Source: Tetragonia tetragonoides
Lineage: Eukaryota > Streptophyta > Magnoliopsida > Caryophyllales > Aizoaceae
DNA length: 64,000 nucleotides
Assembly (NCBI GenBank): GCA_038025085.1
Contig: CM076147.1
Location: forward strand, 44,228,766 to 44,292,765
Reading direction: 5' to 3'
Shown: piece after piece, positions 34,382-46,769 of the stretch
How positions within the stretch are numbered: position 1 is the first letter of the stretch
Layout of the letters: every line of letters begins with the position of its first letter
Made by a program: the position numbers and the translations under genes
The notes under the pieces: generated by a model
Database searches by the model: none
Told to the model about the DNA's origin: nothing
What the model saw: the letters and a program-made list of their open reading frames with translations, nothing else

Positions 34382-34719
34382 GTCATCTGTCTATACTGCA
34401 GTCGACAGCGAGCATTCCATAGAGGTTAAACCTGACATATATATAACCAAATAAAATAGTAAAATGTTTTTGACCATTGAGTGCGTGGTCGGGTCTCGGG
34501 TGGGTAAACCTTGAAGCATATCGTCGTGTCTACTTAAAATTAATCAAAACTTGTGTTTCTCAATAATAAAGAGTCTAACCGTAAAGGGCGAAAGTCAAAT
34601 ACAAGGAAGATAACAAAGCCTAAAATACGAGTCAGATCAAAGCTAAAGGCACCTAAGGAGGGCATAACCTCAAAACACCAATTATTTCATTCAATTCTTA
34701 AAGCTTGAGAGTATAGTTC

Positions 34720-34925
34720 TCAGCTAGAAATTGGGTACAGGATATTGGCTTCTTTATGGTTCATCCACTCGATCATACTTTTCAGAGGATCCTCCATTCG
34801 TTTTCTCGCGAATTCCATGATGAGTACAGCACATACACATAAGCCAAAAGGTCCAAATAACCAATATATGACCTTCCTTTTTTTTGTCCCTGCCATAAAA
34901 GACCCCCGATCCTCCTTCAACTTCA
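34720..34925 (-). other. Possible small membrane-protein exon, unit 3
   Basis: Same open block and acceptor as 16621-16826. Confidence 0.3.
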
Positions 34926-35243
34926 CTACAGTCAGTCAGTCACCAACCTCATTTTTGAATTTTTTTTCCAAGTAAAGTTAAATCTTCATTACTAACCTAA
35001 AATTTCTTAGCAATAAACCTACAACTTGTAGTCTTCATTAATTAGATAGGTGAGTGTAGCCAATTTGGCAACCCTTAGGTGTAGCCAAGAAATTGCCCGG
35101 TTAAGGTGCATGCGGTCTTAATCTTAATAAGCAATGAAGCTACTCCTTTTGCTCCCCCCTCTTTTTAAGAGTATCTGTTGACAAGTTGCAAAAGAGTTGG
35201 CTTAGGCGCCTACAATTCTACATTTGAAATTAGATATTTTTTT

Positions 35244-38200
35244 GGGATTTTCTCTATGGTGTCCCTGTGTTCCTAAAAATTCTCTAGAATACTATTTTCA
35301 ATGTTTTTTTCTCCACGGTGCCCGACAATAATTTTTCCATCTTAACCGTAACCAGCCGTTTTAACTCTGTTAATCGAAATATGGGATTGACTAACTTACC
35401 CTTATTATTAAACGACATTCCTTTTTTTTTCCTCTCATTTAATCCCCCAAACCTCACTTTTTATGCCCTGGTCATCTGAAGCCCAATCTTTTCTCTCTTT
35501 TACGTGTCAGTTGCTTCCCTTCATCCATTGATGTTGAGTATAAACTATAACTTCCACTGCCACTCTCACAAAACCAGAAATTGAATTGCCCAATCGACTT
35601 TGATGTTCATGGGCGGCTGATTGGTTGTTGGTGAACTAGAAAAAATAAAAATTGAAGGTTTTGATGTGGAATATCAAAAGACTCAAGAATTTCAAGCGAG
35701 GGGAACAAGTATTGCATTTTGAAGGAAAAATCGACGCAAATTCGAGGTAAGTCCGATAATTGAGTGATTTCTTTTACAAATTTCCTCTCTTACTGTTTAT
35801 TATGGTTTTAGTTGGGTAATTTCATATATGGTGCTCTGTTATGATATAAGGTTTAAAATTAGGGTTCAAAGTTTTGAATTTTTAGTATTTCAATTTTCAA
35901 TTTATAATGCATTACTTTGTTTCATGATTGATTGACGTTTTTGGCTAAAATTATAGGTTTTAAAGTGTTTAGTGCTTATTTGGTGACACAAGTATTGGTC
36001 TATGTCATGCTCTGTTTAAAAAGATGTGGGGGCTGTTGAAGATGATATATTTACAATGCTTTGTTGTTTAAACTTCGTGATGAACACTAGGGCTAGAATT
36101 ACTTGTTAATTTCATTTCTTTATATTGCTGAATGGATGAGAAAATTCTGAAATTGCACTATGAAAATAGCAAGGATTATTGATGAGTTATCAGATGACTC
36201 TAATAATGAGTTTGTGCATAATGATGAAGATTTTTCACAAAATGATTATGATTTAGGTGAGAAAAAGCTCATTGATGATATGACTGAAGTGGTTGATCCA
36301 TATGATCCTTATGCAAATTCCATTTTTAAGGCAGAGGGTGATGGTGATTACTTTGATAAGGTTTATATGAATGGTGAAATGTATGAGGATAAACAGTTTG
36401 GGACAATTACATTGAAGCAATGGAACATTTTCACAGACAGAGAGCATTTTAAGGATGTCTTGAAGGATTATTGCATTCAAGATGGGTTTTGTATTGTTGT
36501 TAGGAAGGCTGATAAACTGAGATATACTGCTGAATGTGATGCTGTTGGGTGTGAATGGAGGATCCATGCCAGTTGCCTCCCAGATACAAAGACTTGGGCC
36601 ATCAAGTCCATTCAATGTCCAGACCACAAATGTGTTAGACTAAGAACTTATAACCCATTAGCTGATAAAGTGTGGGTGGGTAAGAAACTAATGGAGTATA
36701 TTAGGGCAAATCTTGATATAAAAGGCAAGTCATTGAATGCTTTGTTGTATAAGAGATATGGCTTAAAGATGAGAACTTCATCATTGTACAAGATGAAAGC
36801 CTGGGCTTTGAATCAAATAAGGGGGGGACATGATGAATCTTATGGATATATACCTGCATATGTTGAAATGATTAAGCAATCAAATCCTGGTCCAAAATCT
36901 TATCACACATACAAGGTGTTGGATACTCCTGAAAAGCCATTGCGGTTCAGAAGCATATTTGTGTCATTTACTGCACAGTTTAATGGTGTCATAAAGGGTT
37001 GTAGAGGACTACTTGGTGTGGATAGTACACATTTGAAAGGTAATTATGGTGGAGTCTTGTTGACAGCAGTTGCATTGGATGGCAATAATGAACTCTTTCC
37101 TTTAGCTCATTGCATTGTGGATTGTGAATCCAAGAACTCATGGTCATATTTTTTTTGGCATCTACAAGACATCCTCAAAGATAGTGGAAGGGAAGATTGG
37201 ACTATTATTTCTGATAGGCAAAAGGTACATCATTTTTATCACTTCTTTTCTTATGAAACAACATATACATATATCATTTTCATCACTTCTTTTCTAATAA
37301 AAAAAAAAAACAAAAAAAAAACATTTTCATCACTTATGTATGTTCATTTTATGTTTCATTTTTTAGGCAGTTGAACCAGCTTTACAAGATGTGTGGCCTA
37401 CAGTTGATAGAAGATATTGTTGCAGACATCTTGTGAAAAATTTCAAGAAGTCATACCCTGGTGTATTGATGCATAAGCTCTTTTGGAGAGCTTGTAGTGC
37501 ATATTCTGAGTTCACTTTTAGGAAGACCATGGAGAGAATTCAAAAAGAGGCTGGTCTTGGTGCTATCAAGTGGTTGAAGGATCTTGGTGAGCAGTCTAAG
37601 TGGAGCAAATACAAGTTCAACCCAGGGTTGTCTTGTGATGAGAACACTTCCAACTTTGTTAGAGAGCTACAACAGCACATTAGGAGCCGATAGATATAAT
37701 CCCGTCTTGACTTTGCTGGAAAGTAAAATGATTTTTAGCATGTATTTTTTTTTCTCATACCCCATATTCAACGTACCTGTGTAACCCATGCTCTCATGTA
37801 TGCTTAGGTGTTAGAAGGACCACTATGGTCAGATTAGCAACAAGGCAAAAGGCAGCTGAAAAGTGGGATGATAATGGAATATGTCCCAACATTATGAGGT
37901 ACCTGAATGTGCTAATTAAAGACTCCAGAAGCTGTCATGTTTTCTCTTCAGCTGATGGGGAGTATGAGATTCAAGATGGAAGGTCTTACCTTCCCGTTTC
38001 ATTGAACAACAGAACATGTTGTTGTGGCCAATGGCAAGTGTCCGACATACCATGCAGGCATGCTATTAGGGCAATCCACTATGAGAGGCACAACCCTGCT
38101 GACTATGTGAATGAATGGTTTTCAGTGAGGAGATACAAGTTGGCATATGGTATGAACATCAAGTCAATTCCTGACTATGAAAGGTGGCCACAGTATGATG

Positions 38201-39196
38201 TGCCCACTCTTGTTCCACCACCAATTAAAAGAGGCATCGGCAGACCTTCGAGAAACAGAAGACTGGAGGAAGGGGAAAAAAGGAAGGGGAAGAGGTCAAC
38301 CACAGTTCAGTGTCAGAAATGCAAAGCTTTTGGGCATAATTCTAAAACTTGCAAGGGTGGTCTAACCAGAAAGGAAGCGCAAGCTCAGGTTGTCATGCCA
38401 ATAAGAGTTGAGAAGAGAGTGAGACAGAGTAAGAGGAACAGGGAACAACGTGCCGAGACATCATTACAAGTTGCTACGCCAACACAAGATCTTACCCTAT
38501 CTCAGACTCGTTGATTTATAAGTGTGATAAGAAATAACACAAATTATGATTACAAACAGTAACTAGTATTTTGGACAGTTTCTTTTTTGGCAGTACAACT
38601 GGTATATTGAGGAGTATTTATTTGCACATCTGCTGTTTTAGGTTTAGTGATCAAGTTTGCTATATTGCAGTATCGTTATGACTAGAGTACTCAACTTTAC
38701 CCTTTTTGGAGTTATAATGAAACTCAGGTTCTTTATGAATGAAGCTATGACTATCTTTTGGAGTTTGAATATTTTAGAGATGACCCAAAAAAAAAAGTCA
38801 TGAATATTTTTGTGCATGATAGCTGTGTAGGATGCAGTAGAGAAAATGAGGATGGGTTTGTATAATTGTATCCTTCTGATTTTGTAATCTTTAAAGGAGA
38901 GAGAAGAAATGGAGGTTGGAGTAGAGAAAACAGAGGATGGGTTTTAGAAGTGAGGAGGGGTAATGATTTTGTAAATTAAAAACATAATTTAAAAGGGAAA
39001 AATAAACCTTCATAAATTGGATGGGAAAGGACAAAAAAACGTATGTCAAGAGTGTTAACCATAGACTAACGGCAATCACTAAATAATGGAACGGTGAAGA
39101 CGCTAAAATAACTGTCGGGCACCATGAAGAAAAAAAAATTGAAAATAGTATTTTAGAGAATTTTTAGGAATAGAGGGGCACCATAGAGAAAATCCC
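35244..39196 (+). mobile_element. Complete MULE, unit 3
   Basis: Same ends and the same TATTTTTTT target duplication (35235-35243 and 39197-39205) as unit 2. Length 3,953 bp. Confidence 0.93.
36160..38514 (+). pseudogene. MULE transposase, frameshifted, unit 3
   Basis: Exons 36160-37224, 37367-37722 and 37808-38514. It carries the same one-base shift in exon 2. Ser245 is replaced by Pro (PGPKSY), a change private to this copy. Confidence 0.88.
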
Positions 39197-39232
39197 TATT
39201 TTTTTTATTAAAAAATATAGACAAAGACAAAC

Positions 39233-39347
39233 CTTGTTAACTTTGAAACTAGCTCTACTGATTCCACCAAGGAGCTTTATACGCTTCAGACAGCACGCAT
39301 CCACCCTAAGTGCATTTCTTGGCACCAACTTCCAGTGTACAACTTGC
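39233..39347 (-). other. Possible orphan exon next to the MULE (unit 3 copy)
   Basis: Same block as 2965-3079. Confidence 0.35.
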
Positions 39348-40483
39348 CTGTCCAAAAAAGACAGTCATATAAGTGGAAAAAACAAGAAGCAAAAACTGAT
39401 GTCAATTGTCAGGTAGACAATAAGAAGATAGAAATTCTACTCAATAACAATCCCTTTTGCCAACATGATCAACTAGAAGAAGTCATTTGTTAAATAATTT
39501 TTAATTTCTGAAACTCCATTTCTTTAATACTCTCTTAAGTAATATATCCGCCTTATGCCTAACAAATCAGTATTTCAATACTGACACAATCGTATATTCA
39601 TTATTAATCATATCACATCAGTTTAATGCCCTTAACCCCTACCCATAAAACAAAAAACAAAAAAAAGTATCTGATGGCTACCCAGAAATCATTAATTTAT
39701 AAACATAATTCCTCAAGAATAAAAATTTCAATCATTTATGGGAGAAAATGAAATCAGGAACAAGTGGGTGACTGAGGATTGTTTACCCAGAATGGCTGCC
39801 CTGTTGGAAATATTCAAAAACGCAAACCTAAGTAACCTTATGATTAACTTTCTCTAGTCCCAAAAGGATCCAAGTAACCTAATACATCAAGTTTCAATCT
39901 TTCACAACACCCTTCCCCAACTCCGTCCAAACAAACAGAAATAAAGTCCACTTCAACTAGCAACAATGCTAACTGACAAGTCAGGAACAAGTAGTTAGGG
40001 CAGGGTTTAATACCAATAAGGCAATAACTTGACAAAAATGAATCCATAAGGTTTTCACGATCTGTGGTCAGAGCAAAATTAATAAACATGAACAAAGTAA
40101 TATTCCCAAATTGGAATAGCTTGAATCAGAACCGGGAAGAAAAAATAAAGAGGGAGAACAGAGGGAAATCTAGAGCTGGCAGCAAATAGGTCGTGGTGGG
40201 GGAGGAGGGTAGATAGGGAAGCTTCATTGGCAAATCTCATTACGGGCCACGGTAGGGCTAAATAATAAGAGTAAGCTGGTAAGTAGGCTAATTGTTTACA
40301 GAATGAAGCTTACTAAATGAAATGTATTTTATCATTTCAGGTTCTTGAATAGGCTGTGATCCCAAAGTGTTTCTTACAGTAAATGTACATTAACTGTTTT
40401 TGCAGTCTTTCATCAGCAAATGTTAACGAGAAGAAAAAAAAGAAAACAAAGAAACAACAAGACAAATCATCGCAAAACTTAAG

Positions 40484-42251
40484 TTACCATGACAATTTTG
40501 TGAGATCCTCCGGTTCGTAATGGCAATCCTTTGGAAGTTTGTTGGACTCTGGCACTTTTTCGTAAGGAAGCAGCAAAGACGTGAGATAGTTTGGGGTTGT
40601 AAAAATATAAAAAATGTCTTCCTTCAAAGATGATGTGAACTCCATATTTGCTTCAGACGCCTTTTGAGCTTTAGCTTTCTTAGCTGAGGCAGCTCACTGT
40701 CTTGTGCAATGTGCAGTAAAGACCTCAAAACCTAAGATTATTTCAATACCAAGTCAACAGCTATATTAGAGAAAAGCACAACGCAATACAAATTAGTACC
40801 AGGCATTACCAAACTAACCCTTGATTTTCGATAACTACAGCAATCAGGCCCAGGCGCCTAGCCCATGCATTCCGACTTGACGTGGTTCCCATAACCCCAA
40901 ACAAAAGAGACGCATGGCTATTACAATCAAAGCTGTAATACGTTTCAGGTCCACCGAACATTAAGGGATCTTGCTCCTACAAGTCAAGAGGTCATGTGAT
41001 CAAAATCTTACTGCTAGAAAAAAGAATTTAAAGACTTTGGTTTTGGTTATAAGCCAGAGTTATTAAAAGTAACACAGAAACTGCAATGTTGATACAACAT
41101 CACCAATTTTTCATGTTATAACATATAAATACCTCATAATGATTTTGCATGTTAAGATTTTGCAGATGATTGATGTTAAAGCCATCCCCATCAACATTTG
41201 TCTATTCGTTGCGATAAACTGAACATGAATTATCAAATTTATTATATGAACCATCATCCAACTTAAATACCTTTCTCATCAGCCACATCACCGGTGCTCG
41301 TAAACTAGGGTCCCATATTCAGCAATCTGCTTCACGATAGCACTAAATGAGAGCATAAATCATTCTTAGTATGCACATTCATCAACATCTGTTCAATGCA
41401 TTTTTCGACAGAAAAAAAAGAGAAAGAATTGACGACAGAAAAATAAAATGAGAAACCTCAATACAAATATCCATACTAACCTCCAGCAAAAGATCTGTCA
41501 ATCAGATTGGAAGAATTATTATCAGTTGTGGAAGTTATGCACTTTGCTGGCACTTCTTAAGAATCAAAAAGCACCTGGCATTCTCCAGACACTCCAAGGT
41601 TGTTCAACAGGAAACCCTTAGCTCCATCCTCATAAAACTGCAGTTGTCTGATGAGTGACGACACAGAGGATCTAATACTAATGCATCTGGATAACCATGG
41701 AAATGGAAATGGAAATGATAAATAATGGGGAAGAGAGAGGGGGAAACAGGAGTAGAGAGTTGAGCATCGATGTTTCATTACCATCAAACATTTTGACACT
41801 CAAAGCATCAAAGGGGGCTCCTGTGTTTACAAAGGTGATAACTGCATGAGAATGCACCCACAAGTATAAATAACAAACACATCATATTGATTGATATTAT
41901 ACAATAACCATACCCCTAACAGGGATTGTCAGGGGATTATTGTTAAAAGACCCATGAAAAAGGAGAGAACGAAACCATTCAATGAATTGATGCCATCATT
42001 CTGTACATTCTTTCAGGCAAGATCCAGAAACTTGAGACGTATTTGACATTCAAATGCTTGGCACAGAAGACTGCGCATCCTCTTCTTTAATCAGTATGAA
42101 AATCAAATGTCACCAAAAAAATAAAAATAAAAATAAAATAAATCATCAGTATAAAATAAAAGTGTTCAAAACACTAAGAAAATGGAATTACCAATACCTT
42201 TTGAAAGTTGGTCTCAGCATCTTCTGATGCTCCAACTTTGACAATCTCCAT
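40484..42251 (-). pseudogene. Gene A copy, unit 3
   Basis: Same blocks and breaks as the unit 1 copy. Confidence 0.45.
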
Positions 42252-42993
42252 TACACTTTGCTTTATTTTCTACACTTCACAAATGGACATGGTAATTTTA
42301 ATTACTGAAACAAATTTCTGGTTAAAAATTAATTACAATATGAACAAATGTTCAATTTTGTGTTGATGACTTCCAATTTACTATCAGATGGTCACGTCAA
42401 ATTGGTTGATAAGAACATACATAGTACAATGACTTCCAATTTGCAACAGCTTAAACTTAAACAGAGGTAAAACAAAAAAAAAATTAAAGAAAACCAGCAA
42501 TGAAATTGTTTAGAAATTAAGTTAAATTCAAATATCAGGAATTAAAGGTTAGGGTTAGATGCCAAGAACCTAATTTTATCTTAGTTATATAATTGTAACT
42601 ATCTGATATTCACATTTAAAGTGATTAATTTATATATATGAACATAATTCCCCAAACTATAACAGCTTATGAGCATCAAAACGAGTAATTGCGAGTAAGA
42701 GAAAGAGAGAGAAATAAATTGAAGAGAGAGAGAGAGAGAGACTGACATGATTCGATTGAAGCCTGTTAGAAATCGAAAGCCTTGCTGAATTAGGGTTTCG
42801 GTTCCGCCATTTGAACCACCTTCAATCTTCAGACTTCAATTCTTCATCAGGAGAGAGAGAAACAGAGGAGAGAGAGCGCAAGAGAGGTTGATAAATGGAC
42901 GGATGAGTGAATTATATATAGGGCTATTTTGTTTTTATCGGCGTGTGGTATACGCCGTCGTATTTACACGTTTTCACTTCAGCATAATTAACT

Positions 42994-43167
42994 AAATGCG
43001 TATTTCTTTCTTTTTCTTACTGTAAACGCGTTTTTCATTTATTCGTTTGACTATAGCGCGTTTTCTTTCTTGTTTTGACTGAGAAGCATTTTCGATTTTT
43101 TGTTTGACTATAACGTGTTTTTCTTTCTTGTGTTGACCAAAAAACGCGTTTTCTGAACTGGTGACAG
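42994..43167. promoter_or_regulatory. W-box/CGCG minisatellite in A/B promoter, unit 3
   Basis: Carries the unit 1 variant states at both variable sites (AAATGCG and AAAAAACGCG). Confidence 0.65.
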
Positions 43168-43274
43168 TTATTATCCTACTAATTTCCAGTAATCGTAATC
43201 GCCCCTCCTTCACCGTCATTATTCCCAAACCTATAAAATTCAATTGTCCCGCGTCATTATTCGTTCTTCATTTC

Positions 43275-43354
<80 letters not shown>

Positions 43355-43364
43355 TCGTGTAAAA

Positions 43365-45631
43365 ATGAATGTGATAAGTCCTCTTTTGAGGATTCGTAGT
43401 AACAAAGGTAATCCCTAAAATTATTGCTCATCTTTTTTTGTTCAATTCATAATTTGTTAGCAAACTAAGGTTTTTTACTATAACCATGACATTTCGCCCT
43501 TGTTTATCAATAAATAAAGTTGCTAATTGCGTTGTTTGGTGTTGTTAATTTGGTATGATGTTTTATGTTTTGCTGCTTTGATTCATAAGCTGTTAGCAAA
43601 ATAAGGACCTTTTACTATTTTGGATGCAATGACAATCGGCCCTATTTTGTTGTTAATTTGGAATTGTGATGTTTATAATTAAATAAAGTTGCTTGCTTTT
43701 TTTTTGTTTTGTTGGCATGATGTTTTTATGTTCTCCTCTAGTACTATGAATTCTTTAATTATTGACTTATAACTAAAACTAGTTGCATAAGTTAGAAACT
43801 GGGTATTGTTGGGTATTGTTCTTTGGTCGTTGTGCTGTGAATCTTTAACTATTTGACTTTAACCTAAAACAAGTTGCATCAGAGAAGAAAATAAATAAAA
43901 TAAAAAAGAAAAACAAAAAGAACTTCAAGTGAGAAATCTTATTCTTATGAATATTTTAGTGTGTATTGTGCTTAGTGATTGTGCTGGGAATTCTTAACTA
44001 TCTGACTTCAACCTAATTGCATTAATTGCTTATTTCTGAATGTTTCATTTTATTTTATTTTTACTTTCAAGCTAAATCAAGTTGCTTATTTCTTTCCCAG
44101 TATGTTAATATCCTATATTGTGCTGAGTGATTTAATTCTTAACTAATTCACTATAACCTAATTACATTTTATGCGTTTATGTGAGACTGCTGTTGAAGGG
44201 ATTTTCTTGTGACTATCTCTTAAGTTGAGGCCTTGTGGAATTGTAATTTGATGTAGAGAGTTCTAGAACAAGGAGTGACATCCCTTTTGAACAAGCTGCT
44301 GCAGAAACCATCTCTTGTCAATCTCCCTCCAATGGAGGATGGGGGACTTCTACTAGTAAGTGCTCATTCACCTTGTCAATTTGGTTGCACTGGGAGCAAG
44401 TCTTCATTCTTCTTGATTGTTGGTGCAGGTACCTCAGGATGTTAGCTATGGCATATGAGAAAACACAGGAACTTGCTAGGGACCTTCGGGCAGTGGGCTG
44501 TGGTGATTTGGATGTTGAGGGTAATTCCCTTTGTTCTTTGCTAATTTTTTCTAAAAATTTTAGGACTTTGACAATTGCTAGTAGAAGCCCTTTTTTACCT
44601 ACTACTGTGACTACTGTCTAAAATTTTACCTCTCTAACTCTTGTAGACTACTCTTGTTGGCTTTTATCACTGTGCCATATAAACATTATTCTTCTGATGT
44701 TTCAGGCCTAACAGAATCTTCATTTTCTGCACAAAAGGAAGAATACTCTGAACGTGAACAAGCCTCTCCTAGACAACTGTACCAAGCAAAGGTTGGATCT
44801 TCTGCTGCCTCTTTTCCTTACTATCTCTCAGAATGATTATAAATCGTGATTTTTCTTAATGTTTACTCTGCTATGAAGATGGAAGAATACGTGCTGAAAA
44901 TCCTTGTGATTCAAGTGGATTTGGGACTATTGGACAATCAAAAGGCGTCTCTGTAGCATCTTCTGACCAGAAGATATCTGTTACTGTGGTGACATGAGGA
45001 AGCAATTTCTAGTTGCAATTTATTTTCTTCTCAGGTGGTTCTTATTTCCATGTTCACTCAATTTCCTGTTGTTTACCGCATCTCCAGATATTGCATGCAA
45101 ATTTCATGTCATTAGAACTCTGTTGTATTTGTTCTTATTCCTTGTTTATGCTTGCGTCATTGTCTATTGACTGTTTACAGTTTGTTTAGGATTTTGATCA
45201 TTTTCTGTAATGCCTTTACTTCAAAAAGTCCTAAACCATGAACTATGCAAATGCAATCTCTTCTCCCCCTCATCCCTCTTTGCAAATTGCCTGAAATTGT
45301 CTAAAGAGTTTTAATTTTCTGTGCAACATTCAACTCAAATTCAGAACAAAGGTATAAAAATATACCTGTTTCATCTGCACTACTTTAATAACCAGAGAGC
45401 TGTTTCTGTTAGTAATATACATGCTTGTAACTTTCTGTGCTAAAAGTCTGATACCCTTTGACTTACTTATATTTTATCATCCTCTTGGTGCTTCTTATAA
45501 CTATGTTGACTCTGGAACTGGTATACTGGTGGTTGGATCCGCCATCTACCTGTATAGTGCATACTCGCTTATTATTTTTGTCATCCGATTCAACCAGTCT
45601 TTGTAGCATTGTCTAATGCTTGTGAATTTTG
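43365..45631 (+). pseudogene. Gene B, 5' part, truncated by array junction (unit 3)
   Basis: Same exons and exon 3 shift. The CT leader is 70 bp. Near the right end it reads ATTCAACCAGTC, as in unit 4, against ATTCAACTAGTC in units 1 and 2; the latter introduces a TAG into a local open frame. Confidence 0.5.
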
Positions 45632-45827
45632 ACCATAAATTTGTGAAAAAACAAAAAGATTTATAATGTAAAATACTATGGTTAGATACATCTTAAATAG
45701 TACTTTTAGAAAATCATAATTTTATAATTTATATATTCTCATATAGTTACAATTATTTACGGTCAAAGTGGTGCATTGAAAACTATATGAAAAAGCAATT
45801 GTAAACATTTGTCTGGGACAGATGGAG
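45632..45827. mobile_element. Truncated Stowaway MITE at unit 3/4 junction
   Basis: Same truncation. The right end reads GGGACAGATGGAG, a private substitution. Confidence 0.88.
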
Positions 45828-46769
45828 TAAAAAATAGTAATGACATTCTTATTATATCTAATAGTTTATTAGTGAGCTACAAAGTCATAATTGTCTATTT
45901 ATCAACCAACTAAAACTTAAGCTCGTAATAAGCCGGTATTCAACTAATACAGAAAAATATCCGGCTAACTTCTTTGATCCAAAAGTGTCATTTCTACTTT
46001 TAATCGGTCCCAACTTCAAGTATGATCAACTTAATAAATGTCTGCTCCCCAAACCACCGGATCATCGCATGTAGAGAAAAGAAAAAGAAAAACCAATAAA
46101 AGAAAATTAGCCGAAGCTAAATAAATCCACCTTACCCCGTTAAAATATTTTATTAGGCGATCTTTTTAACACGTAACACTTAACACATCGGTTATCTATT
46201 TTTAGACGACTTACCTTCAACGATGGGGGAGCACAAGTGATTCGATAATATAATAACATAATATCATAAATTGTTCATCTCATATATAAGATTAATCATA
46301 TATTGATCACCATAATAAATATAGCATCCAAGATATACATGTAATTATCAATCCACACCCAAATCATATTATGATAAAATAATGAATAATTAATGACTAG
46401 TATAACTCCACCAATCAAACAATTACTCATTTTTTGCCATAACATAATAATCTCGAAGTGTCATCAAACTAATAATAACCAAGTCACTTTTCAGATTCAT
46501 ACCAATAGGTCCTCTGTACTTGTCCAAGTCAACCAGTATAGAATATTTCCAAACCGATAATTATTTATATAAACTTGTGGGTTTATATTTTTAGGTAGCA
46601 AGGGAGACAACTGCGTAACCCCATCTCTAACCCGAAAATTGTACCGACTACTAAGCAGATACCTCTAACCCAAGGCCTTTGCATCCGCCCGACCGTTCTT
46701 GAGTGCGCAACCCTAGGGTCCTTTAAATACACGCTAACCCACGTGTCAGGTCTCGCTAACTCACCGAAC

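Larger units (their letters stand above)
27495..45631. repeat. Tandem unit 3 (18,137 bp)
   Basis: Second full-length copy, collinear with unit 2 throughout. Differences seen by eye are scattered substitutions and microsatellite or homopolymer length changes. Around the A/B promoter it shares variants with unit 1 rather than unit 2 or 4. At its right end, in gene B, it shares a variant with unit 4. Confidence 0.97.
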
